64,000 nt of DNA from NCBI GenBank assembly GCA_013397935.1, contig VZRN01005166.1:1316899-1380898 (forward strand), written 5' to 3'. The stretch comes from Dasyornis broadbenti (taxonomy: Eukaryota; Chordata; Aves; Passeriformes; Dasyornithidae). Positions 48,401 through 60,400 of the stretch are shown one piece after another; position 1 is the stretch's first letter, and every line of letters starts with the position of its first letter. The notes under the pieces are model-generated. The model saw only the letters and a list, made by a program, of their open reading frames with translations. It was not told where the DNA came from and ran no database searches. The translations under genes and the position numbers were made by a program.

Positions 48401-51400
48401 CAAATTTAGTGTTTGATCTTTTTATACTTCCCATAAAGCTCTTTGTGATTGCATGTGTCTGAACTATACCTCAATTTCTGTAATAAATTGCCTGTTTTAC
48501 ACAAAAAGAAGCAACAGCCTGGTTGAAAGTAGAAAGAAATAGGTTACTGGAAAAGGGAACAAGCTAATTGTAAAAAAAATGACTTTTTTCTTTCATCTGT
48601 ACTTCAACAGACTAATTCCAATTTGAATTGCAAGTATGTTAACGTGAAGCCTATGAATTAGACTAATGATTTCCTCCAGGATACACCAATTTGAGGAGCT
48701 AAAACATGGCAGGGATCTTTGAAACTAACAGGGAGATTAATTTGGAATTTCACTTACTTGGTGGAGCGAGGCACTACCATATCTGAGAGTGATTCATAGG
48801 TCTTCTGCCACTGTATGTAGCTTGACCTTTGAGCAACACAAAACAAAGAACAGTAAATAAATACTGTATAGTGGAAAGCAAATGTTGATATATATATAGC
48901 TAATTAAGCTAATAACTTGGGGTAGAAGGGTTGAGCTCTTTGTGCGGGGTATGTCATTAAGATACATTAAGCCTTTCCTATCCTTTCCCCTCCTAGTCAC
49001 CGGCTGAGAAGATGTTTATCTCAATGCTATACCCTCAGTCTTCACTTTGCATCTTGGCTTGAGGAAGGGTCAACGTAAGGAAGCTGACGGTGGGAAGAAC
49101 ATGGCATATACTTCCAGGTTGCCACACAGTGTCCCATGCTGCAGGACTCCTGCACAAACTGCCTTGATCTATGGGTAGGTGTGCTATATCTGCTGTGTGC
49201 AATCCCAGAGCTGATCTGGTGCTAGACTGCACACCAACACTGAGAGAAAGGGAAAGGGAACAGGGACATGGTAAGAGTTTGCAAAGAGAGAAGTCTGGTT
49301 TTAGGGTGAATAAACTCAACAAACTTACCTCAGATAGCTTTTTGCAACCTGGTTTTCACAGACAGAAAAGTGGTGTTGCTGTATGTGTGTGTTGGGACAG
49401 GGCTATACAGAGAGGAAAAGTTTTCTGTAGGGCTTTGAGCAGAACATGGTGTAACTTCACCATTGGTGGCAGTCATCCTACGTGTCAGCACTTACAAGGG
49501 CACAGCCAGCAGAGACCATGAGTTGGACAGGTCTAATTCTTTTTAGAAACTGTCTATGCTGCAGTAAGAATCTGTTTTTCTTTTAGCTCACACTATTCCT
49601 GTCAGGAGACTGATTGAGAACCCACTCGTAACCATGAAAAACCTACATCCCAATTGTCCTGCTCCAGTTTTAGTGCAGTCTTTGTCTCCTTCTTTTGTGC
49701 TAGCACCACTCTTGGCAGAAATTGTTCTTTCTTCTTTGCTAAGGGCTCCATCAGTGTCCCTGTCAGGGCACTCATGAGCTGCCCCAACCTGACCTGGTAT
49801 CGCCTGGTTCCAGTGCTTAGGCTGGGACTCAATGCCACATGGGGTGTGTGTGCACATATCGTTGCCTTACTTTGGCACCACGACGAGCAGCGTGATAAGA
49901 TACTCGGAATTCAGAACAAAGTCTTCTTTCTGTACAATGTCTGCCAGGGTCCGGGTCAGCAGGTTTCCCCTACGGTGAAGAACACAAAGTAAAAGTAACA
50001 TTAGGAGGAACTCAGCAGTGCAACATCGGAGGCACTGTGCTGGGGGTAGAGATGTTAATGGTATATACTGGCGTAGAAGGAGGCCCAGAAGGAGATGACT
50101 AAAGGACACATTTACACTTCTGATATGGCTATTTCATTATTTTTACTGCAACTAAAAGAATCAAAAAGGAACTAATACTAAGGACACAATACTGGTGACT
50201 AGCACGTGGCTAGTTTATGTCCTTTATGTGAAATGACACCATTCTGCTGCTCTTGTTTTTACAGTAAGGGTGTAAATGCTTGGGAAGTGCACATATGCCC
50301 CCAGTCATTGCCACATCTTGTGAGAAGCACCTGCTATCTCAGGAAGCCTGCTGAGCTGCTTGTGTGACCGTGCTGCAGGCAGAGTGAGCCATGTTAGTAC
50401 AGACCTAAGCCAGCACAGCAACCTGGCATTCCTGGACTGCCATGGACAAGCACACTGAGACACCTCCTGCTGAATGGCAGCAAGAGCAGCAGTCTCCTGC
50501 ACAGGTGGGACCTGCAAGACATCTCCACAGACTAAGCTCACCTGATCCCATTAATTCCTAGGACGGGTAGATGGCCAGGGCTGGCTGTGTATGGCTGGAA
50601 GGCACTAGGTGTTTATGAGAAGAGCAGTTGCCCTCCTTGTCACTGGCAGGAGTGAAAAAGGACCTAAACTAGTAGTTTTTGGTTTGAGATTCACTGGGCC
50701 AGTCTAAATATTAATTAACTGGCTGGTAACTTATTAGATGTTTGTTCAACCCAAGCTATCTGGCACTGGTGGACACCAGAGCTGTCAGCATTTAAAAATG
50801 GATTGAATGGTGACAGGAAGATTGCTCCTGGTCACGAGGTCTCCATTCTTCTCCCTCCTCACATTGCTGGAGCCCATGCCAGCAGGCTGCCAGCCTGACT
50901 GGCTGTGGTTCAGGCAGCCACGTCCTGTGCCCAATCCTGAGTAGGAAACAGTGGCACATATGAGCATATGTGGGGTGAGGGCTTGCACAACACCATCTCA
51001 AGTTTCTTTAAATTTACTACTTACTGGATTTTACCATTCTCCCCAGTGATATCCTAGAAAAAACCCAGGTATCAGCACTGACATAGGCAAAGACCATAAG
51101 CAGATGAAGACAGGACAGAGAACATTTGGGAAGCCCAAACAGTGCATTACCTGAACCAACAGAAGGAAAGAAAGAAAACAAAAATATAAGTGGGATACTG
51201 GTGAGGTACAGGATCAAGCAAGAGAGAGCTGCTTCCTATGGGAGCTCTGCAAATGCTATTCAGAACATAGGAAACAGCTCCATGTGGCAAAGGAATCCAC
51301 CAGTTGACACAGCTCATCTAATTTCTGACTCCCTGAAGTACTATCAGAGCAAAAAAGGGCATTTGGTTTCAACTTTTTCCAAGACTGCCTGCTCACACTG

Positions 51401-54400
51401 CCAATAAAATCCTATTAGGAACTTCACTCTCCCTGAGCTGATTTTGAGACATGCTGATCACACCAGCTACACCACCATCTGTTTTCAGTGGGTCTGTAAA
51501 TGCCCACCATGTCCCAAAGCCAGAAATATTGTTCCCACCAAAACACATGTGGTGCACTGCACAACAATGGGTGTGAGCACACACTGTCCTCATTTCAGCC
51601 ATGCAACATCCCTGGTGCAAAATACTTACATAGTTTTCTTCTCTAGGCTTTGCAAATTTCCTTTAATGTTGTTGTATGCAGCTGATCGGGTCTTTAGGTC
51701 TGTTTCTATTTGAGTCACTTGCTAAAACAAAGTGGAAAAAGGGAGTCAATGCAGTGCTTGCGGCCTTGTTCTCACCTCTGTCCTGCTACCACTGCACCTT
51801 AACACAGAGACACAGCTGCCAGCCCCCCTAAAAGCACCAGACTGTAGCCAAGAGGGAGCTGGTGCCACAGCTCCCCTGGGGCAAAGGCCTCTCGATGAAA
51901 TAGGATTCAGTCAGCTGTTGCTGTTGGTGTGCTAGAGCTGCACCTAAGGGGCAAGTTCGTGGTTTCGTCACACCATGCCTTTCTGAATGAACTGATAGTG
52001 TAAATAATTCATCCAGCCTTTTAGGCATTTGATTTAATGTCAGGCTAACAATTTCACAAAAAACACCTCCAAAGTGGAGAATAATATGACAGTAAAAAAA
52101 AAAAAAAAAAAAAATTTACAATGCAGGGGGTTATAGTGCACAAAACATATCAATATAATCTAGTGAATCTGATAAACTGCCATATACTTACAGACTGGAT
52201 AGGTTTCAATATATGTATCATTATTATTGCAGTAGAAATTTAAATTATATCAACTGCTTCAGTACAATGTGCTTCTGAGCTTGTTCCTGCCCAAACCAAA
52301 GTCAAAGTGCCCACTGACTGCCATGAGAGATGGGATCACAAACCAGCCAAAAGGCATGCTTCCCCATGCTGACATCTTGAAATCTGGAATACAATTTACC
52401 TTTGCTAATGCTTCTGATATATTCTTCAGTGGCTGCTTTATGGGATATTTGGCCATGTCCCACTCAAACCGTGTCAAGTAGCTAATCAGGTCAACTGAAA
52501 ATGCAAAGAGATGCATGAAAGCAGATAGTGTACCAGATGGCAGGTCAAAGTTTGGGGAGTAGTCCCCAGGTATATCTTAGGCATCATTTTGATTAACTTT
52601 AGAGAGTTAACCAGAAGCCCACCTCTGAATTCTTACAGAGATTTGATCTAGACCAAATCTGCACAGATCTTATGCCAAATCCAATCAACCTTCTAAACAT
52701 CTCCAGATTTAAAAGTTGAACCAGAAAGCTTTTCTGCATTACACCTAACCATACAGAAAAAGTGTAAAATTATCTGCATCAGCAAGACACAGCAGTATAC
52801 AGCTATTCTTCTTCACAGTAGAAACTGTTGCATGTAACCTTAATCTTAATTTCAGCAATATGCCTGAATTTAATCCCATCAACTGCTACGAGAAAAGTAC
52901 TTTGTGCCCAGGATCAGCAGTAATACTCAGGGTTGTTGAGAGCTTGATCAAAGGCATTAAGAGCACAGCAGAGGTTACTTCTCTGTAATTCAGTCAAGTG
53001 CTTACCAGAAATCAAACAAATTCAGGTGCAATGAAGAATTCCTCATTGCACACAGAGGTCCCCATTTCACACAAAGCTATAGGTTATTTATATGAATGGA
53101 TAAATCTAGTCACAGCATCCAAGAACAGAAATTCACAGCAAGGACTGTGCATGCAACCCCCAAAACAAGGCACCCTCGGACCACGGGGAGCCATGGCTTC
53201 TTTCCAGAATCAAAGGGAAATGAACACATACAACACCCAGCTCCTAGAACAAGATTTTCCTGGTCCACTGTTTGAAGATTAAGGGTTCTTGATATTAGAA
53301 AACATTAAGGCTTAGTATATTATGGTACCAGAAAGGAATTCTCCTCCAGCAGCTCCAGAAATCAAACAGCTCTTTGTCTGAGTCCTGAGAGCCTTTGGAT
53401 GCTGAACACACCACTACACAGTGTTCTTGCAGAGCTCTATAGGATGGGGTAAAGTCATGCGTCCTGCCACAACAAGGAGAGGGGCTCGGATTGCCCCCCT
53501 GAAGGTTAGTTAGGGAGGCAAGGGGAAGGCGGCAGGCAGGGTCTCAAGGTCTAGACAAAGAGGCCAGAGGTACTGTCACCTAAATGGTGGGCTTCCTTCC
53601 AGACCAGGAGGGTAAATATGGAGGCTATCTGGGAAGTTACTCTGAGGTGATAGGGAGCAAAACAAGCTCAAGGTGCCAAGTAAAAGGACACGCATGCTGG
53701 GGCCCCTCTTTGCTGCCTTGTCCAGCGAGTGAATTCAGTCCCACAGCAAGGTTTGAGTACAATTTCTTGTGCATTGGACTTTGAGGGTTAGGGAAAAACT
53801 TTATGAACCAAGATGCATGAGAAGGAAAGTGAAAAATTGTGTAATTGCCACACCACCAGGCCGAAGGTACTCTGCGGTCTCATGTGATACTGAATACCCT
53901 AGGCAGAAGAGCACTATCCTTTCCATGGGCTTCTCTCACCCCACAACAGAGTCAGTTTACCCTATTAGATTTCCAAAGCATGGAAAGTCTAATGTTAGGA
54001 GAAATAGGCTTCTTAGCAAGAGATAAACTGCCTGGAAGGCAGAGAGCACTTGCCATGGCAGTGTTCTCTCCCTCTTTCAAAACCACAGCTGTGTCAATGT
54101 CCTCCATATCCAATGGACAGGAGTCACGAGGCAAGATCCAAGCCTTCCTGCTAATGTCTGATCAGGAATGAGCAAATTCTCCTGCACAGGGAGGGAGTAG
54201 AAAGAGGGCAAAACTGCAGAAGGCTGGGAGAGCTATGACACAGCTTCTGCGTGCACAGCTCTCTGTCGGTGCTTGCTTGTGATTTCTGTGGGGAAGGCAG
54301 AGAGGTGAAAAATACTTCAGCAACCAAGTTCACGCAGCATTTTCAGCACGGGGTGCACAACACAAGGATTTCACCCTGCTGCCTCTCTTCTAAGCTCGTG

Positions 54401-57400
54401 TGCTTAGGCTTTGCAGACACAGGCCCTTTAAAGACACTGACCTATTTATAGCTGATGAGATATAAAAGTTCCCTGAAGAACTTCACATGCCCTTTCTAAC
54501 CTCACGTTCCTTGAATCTCAGCAGCATCCAAATGTTGGGCAGTTGAGTACAACATGAGTTTTCAGCCCAGTTTTTCAAGCTCACTCCTGAGTGAGCTTGC
54601 CAGTGCTGGCTGGCACTGGTGCATGTTAGTTAAGCAGCCTGATCTTGGGGATGGCACAAACTACTGTGAACACACTGGCAGAGCTGTGTTTAAAATGCCA
54701 AGCAGTCCCAGCACCCTGATACTCCTGGAATGGCATCCCTCATTTATTGAACCTGTCAAGTCACTTCTAAAAGGCTTCACACAGCTGCCCACCCAGGAGA
54801 GATGATTCCTACCAGTTCACAGCTGCCCAGGGAACCCACAGCCTCAATATCTCACCATCTAAGTCACACACTCAGCTCTAAAAGGCAATGTTAAACACTT
54901 TCCCTCCAAAACACTTAATTCTTCAAAATTGTTATGCTTCCCATTTTGTTTTGTTTTGGGCTCCCTATAAAGAAAGGACTTATTGTATCACTTACCAAAT
55001 TTTTTAATCCATTTGGGTTTAACATTACCATAAATGGAAGATAATTTGGTATGAATCTTTGAAGAAAAGCTTTACTTACATTTCAAGAAAACTTGTTTAT
55101 GCTGTTATGACATATTAAAATTTTCTATATTACACAAGCACACATTTTTCTCTATAAGAGAGAAATTTCAATGTGGCTGCTTTCAGCTGTTGTCCACTGG
55201 AAAGTTGTGTGTGTGTGTGTGCGCTCATGTAACTAAAAGTACTGTGTTTTTTACTACGTTGCATTTTTCTTCATACAAATCTAGCAAAAAGACTTTTTAG
55301 ACACACAACCACCCCTAAACTGCCATTGGGGTTATATACAAGTGAGCTAAAATCAGTGTTACTTAAAACTGAGTTTGTCTTGGGATGGTCAAATAGTATG
55401 AAACAGGATCACGCAGCAAGAAATTGTGTCTTACAATTTTGTTTCTGATTTCACAGCCTCGAGGAAGTCTTCAACTTTAGAGTCCTTTTGCTAATCAGAA
55501 TGCAAAAGAGGAAGAATTGGTACAGTGAAATTGCTGATGCTTACGATGACTGACACTGGAATATGTGAGGGGGATCCTCATATACTAAAGCTGACTTCAT
55601 TTTTTAAGATGCAGTCATTAATCTTAGAAAGGTTAATGTCCTAATTCAATATGATTTGTTTGCATGACCAAACTCAGACAGAAGAAATTTGTAACACATG
55701 CAAATAATTTCCATGTCCTTCTAATACAACACATGCAGAACTGATAGGGAAAAAATGGTGTAAAAAGGGAAAACAAAGGAAATTAATGAAACCTGTTGTT
55801 TCTCAAGTCATAGGGATATCGTGATCAAGCTACGAGGTTGTTACTTGAGAAATCCATCGTAACCTGATCACTGTATCTCTACAACCAGACCAAGACTTGT
55901 GTCTAGCACTAATATACACAAATGCATGCATGTAACACCACAATCATCAGTCCTCAACATACTTTTGAGACATTTCATTTTATCCTTTAGCCCTGAAACA
56001 CAGTAAGTGGAATTATTGTATTTCTCAAACAATTGAACTCATCAAACATCAGTCTTATATCATTCAAGGACATTTCTAAAAGAACTTTCTCCCCATCCTT
56101 TACTTATACAGGTCTGAAGTACAACATTGCAGACAAAGGGAGATGGAGTGTGCACTCTTAGTTTTTATTCAAAAGCATCATTCTGCAAGTCTGTAATCAG
56201 CATACATAACACATCCAATTTTGTTGTATTTTTCAGGAACAGCTGGGGAATGCAAATCACTAACAGATCACGGACAGATGTCACACAGCCATACAGAATG
56301 AGATTTAGGTGGCCATAAGAAATCAAGCCCAGGCAGGGCATAGAAGTGTGCAAGGTCATTTTAGGAGTGAAGAAGGATGTCTCCTACTTTCATCTTCACT
56401 CCAAAGTTAACTTCTGCTGAGAAAATGGGAGCAGGCTAGACATGTTCTTATAAAATGTTGCTGATGGTTATCCTTTCTAGAGTGTGAGGGTTTCAATTCC
56501 ACATATTCATATTCTGAAGCAAGCAAAAGCAGCATCAATGCATTTAAATGCACATTCACAGCACCTACCTCCATTGGCCAGAAGATTTTCTTGGACTTTA
56601 TCTTTTGAGTCCTCCATAACTTCTCCTATGTACTGGGCTATTTTCTTTATTACGCTTAAGTGTAACAAAAGAAACTTTGTTAGTGAAGAAACAAACTTAT
56701 TACAAAACAGTTTTCACAATGATCTGCTAAACACAGAAATGCCCAAACAAAACATTTTTGAAGAAAGGCAGGTTAATTTTCAATTCAAATGATGATAAAC
56801 AATCTATGACACAATACAGAACTAAATGTCTTACCGCTAAATACACTGATCTCTGCAAAAACACAGGTAATGTCATTTTGCCAGTGCTCTGGACTTACAG
56901 AAGATCAAGATTCACTCTTCTGTACATATAGCAGAAACCAGAAGGCAAAGAATTCATGTTTAAAACCCCAAAGGCAATGAAGGAACAGGAGGCTACATAC
57001 AAACTTTGACTGAAAATATGTTCCATAGGATGCTAAAGAAACTCCTAGCTGAGAAAAGGTTCTCACAAAATACTCAAGCGAAGATAGCCATGTTCTCTTG
57101 CTTGATGGGGAATTTCTTTCTTATTCCTTTTCTTTAGGGAATTCTTTCTCTCTTCTCTTTTAGCATGGTGGACTAGACACTCCTTTAAGGTGTAGGAGAA
57201 CTACATACAAATCTTTCTGCCCAATTCAGAGTACTGATTTATACAGAGACCTTCCTGAAGAATATTGTCTCCACACAGTCACTTATTCTTTGCTTATTTT
57301 AAGAAATGGATTCATCAAGTCCCTCTAGCAGTAGATCCCCTGTCTCTAGACAAAGCACCTGTCTCATATGGGCTGAGAGACTTTCTGGTTGTTCAAGTGT

Positions 57401-60400
57401 TCTTCTGCACTCAAAAATATTCACAGAATTTGGTCTGCTGCTCCCTAACTGTCCCAGGTTGACTATACCTTGTAAAAAACCCAGCAACTACAAGGTTACT
57501 ACCTGATCATTAAATTGGCAGAGACATGAAGTGGACACAATCCTTGGCATGATGTCAGGGAGAGTAATGGCAGGCTTCTTGTCTCTTTCCTTACTGAGGG
57601 GAAACTACTACAGCTGCAGATGAGCTGGAGACTGAAAGGGTACCTACAGTGTTTGGACAATGTGTCATGTGACATCCTGTGGTTTCCAAGAGCAGGAAAG
57701 GGACTTTGGGCCACATATAGATACCAGGAAAACATCAGAGAAAACTATTTTCTTTCATGTGCTGCAAAGCAGCTGTATCTATCTCTGTACCTTGGGAAAG
57801 GTTTTCCAGTCCTACAACAGGTAGGAAAAATCTGAGATTGCTCATGCTGCCAAGAATGCACCAGTTACAATTTGTGCTGTTTGGGGTCAATTCAGTTTGA
57901 AGAAGAGAAGATCTTATTGTGACCTTTCAGTATATAAAGGGGGCTTACAAGAAAGCTGGAGAGAGGCTTTTTACCAGTGCCTATAGTGACAGGAGAAGAA
58001 GCAAAAGTTTAAAAACTGAGAGCAGATTTAGATTGGACACAAAGGAAGAAATTCTTTACAGTGAGGGTGATGAAGCACTGGAACAGGCTGCCCAGGGAAG
58101 TTGTGGATGCTCAGTCCCTGGAAGCAATAAAGGCCAGGTTAGATGGGCCTTTGAGCAGCCTGGTCTAGTGAAAGGTGTCTCTGCCCATGGCAGGGGTTTG
58201 GAACTAGAGTAGCTTTAAAGTACCCTTTCAACCCAAATCATTCTTTGCGTGACCCTGGACAGGTGCAGTTCAGAGTACCTAGTGGAGGAATCTGTACCAC
58301 TGTGCTCCAGTTCACATCTCTTTCTCAGAGATGCTGCAGTTTTTCACTACCTGGCTGCAGCCCCATAGGAACCCAGCTCCAGCTGAGGGTTGCTGGAGTA
58401 TAGCAGGGGTTGCCCACACTCAGGCTGTAGGTGGGTTGAGGGATCCAGGCAGTGGTTCCCTGACAATTGCAACCTTGCCAAGCACTTCTGCAAGTTTCAG
58501 CTTGTAAATAGAGCTGGTTTTTGTCTCCTTCATGATGCTCAGAGAGCCCAAAGGAACTTGGAACACAACAGCAGTTGGTAAAACCAGTATAGCAGGAGGC
58601 TAAAGACATGAAGAAAGCAGTTCACAGAGATGTGTATAAACCAGGAGCTTCCCAAAGGGCCTGAGCTGCTTTCATTACTCTTGAGCGCAGCTGGTGGCTG
58701 ACCCAACAGGTGGGAGACAGCTCTGGCCTCTCTCCATAGATATAGAGGGTGGGACAGGTATGTGCTCTCAAGCACCTGACAGTCCTACCTGCCCAGGCAA
58801 GGCTTGGCTCCCTTCCAGCCCACACATCCCATGGGCCCTGCAGCAGGATACAGCCACAACGTGTGTAATACACTGTGCCAGAGAAATGTTCTCCAGTTCT
58901 GCCCTAATCTCTGTGCCTTGCATCCTGTGAAATGCAACTGGGATTCACTCACCCAATATATTTCCCATGTAAAGACAGAACACATCCTCTGCACACCACT
59001 GATGTCTGGGGCAAGTGACAGGAATCAGACCCCTGCAGGAGCCCCACTGGCTACACTGTCATCCAACAATGAGCAGTTTTCACAGCCAGCATCAGATCTC
59101 TGCCTTTAGATGAGATGAATCCCATCTTAAGCAAATATCATGAGCACATGATGCATTATAAAAAGACAGAGTTTCAGCAACACTGCTTAAAGAAGTAGTA
59201 ATAAAAATCTGTAAAAAGAATAACTCCATTTAACCTACTATTATGTCTTGAGACTCTCATGTTTTGCTTCTACAACTACTGCAATGTCATTACCTTCCAA
59301 AAATAAAAAAACATGGTCTAATGCTCTCTAAGTGATACTGAGAATGAAAGGGGGCTGCCAGCCAGGCCTCCAAAACACTGCAGAGAGCAGAACTCCAGCA
59401 ATCCGAGGCCACTCCCAAGTATGCCACTGACCAAGGACCAGAGAGAACTGCCAGGTAAGAGTGACCCAGGAGACCGTCAGCTTTTGAGAGAGCTCCATGC
59501 TACCACAGGATGACATGGAAAAACACTCCTCCTCCCTGTGTAAATAAATAATAAAAGTATGTGGAAACAATAGCTCCTGCAAACTCTTGCCCCTTCTCTG
59601 CTGTCCTGGCAGGAGGCAGCGCTGACAGGTTTGCACTGCCTGGCTTTACTGGCAGCTGTGTTTATCCAGCAACAGTTCAGCAGGCAGCTCTTTCAGAGGA
59701 CTAGGAACATAAATGCTCAGGTCATCTGAACAGGCTTGTAACTCTCTGAATGCCATTTACTTCAGTCAAGTATTTACTTCATTTTAACCCTTGAATCACA
59801 ATTTAGACATAAAACTTTAGGCATTTATTTGTTGCAAAATGCTTTTGGATGTCCTTGTGGGACTCAATCTGTTAATACATTTGATTATTCTGTTGTGCAG
59901 ATTAATCCTTGTTGATTATTCTCTGTTACTACTCTATCGTTACTACTCTAATGCACTTTTCTTATTTTTCAAAACATTTTTCTTATTTTTAAATCTTGTC
60001 AATCCTTCCTGGTTACCGATCTCAACAGGCAAATGACACAAATAGGAAGAGTCCTTGCCTCAGCAGATTGCAGTGGAAGGGCCTCGCTGACCCCTTTGCT
60101 CGGTGCCTGCAGCACATCATAGGGTAAGAGTCATTACTGGCATTAAAAGGACGATTAGTGAGTAAAGTGGTGTTCAGCTTGAACAAGGAGATGTACCGTG
60201 CTGGCAAGAAAAGACAAAGATAACAGAAGGAGTCAGTGAGCCTACGAGTTCCTACTGAGATTCCACTTCTAACTGCCCTCCATGATCCTACATAGATTCT
60301 GCAGTCAGCTTTTCAGAAGTTCTAATTCTTCAAAAAGCTAGGAATTAGTTATGCCTTTCTGAAAAAATCAGTTCTGGTGATTTCCGGCAGCCCTCAAACC

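Larger units (their letters stand above)
52495..56568 (-). other. ATP6V1C2 intron between coding exons 3 and 4
   Basis: A 4.1-kb intron with no coding block. It contains two adjacent perfect hairpins (54,576-54,619), a short (TG)n run at about 55,205-55,220 and a long imperfect hairpin (55,807-55,885). Confidence 0.7.

Noticed and set aside
51025..51053. 29-nt minus-strand micro-exon flanked by AG and GTAAGT between ATP6V1C2 coding exons 5 and 6
   Set aside because: 29 is not a multiple of three and inclusion would break the frame, whereas the neighbouring exons join perfectly without it.
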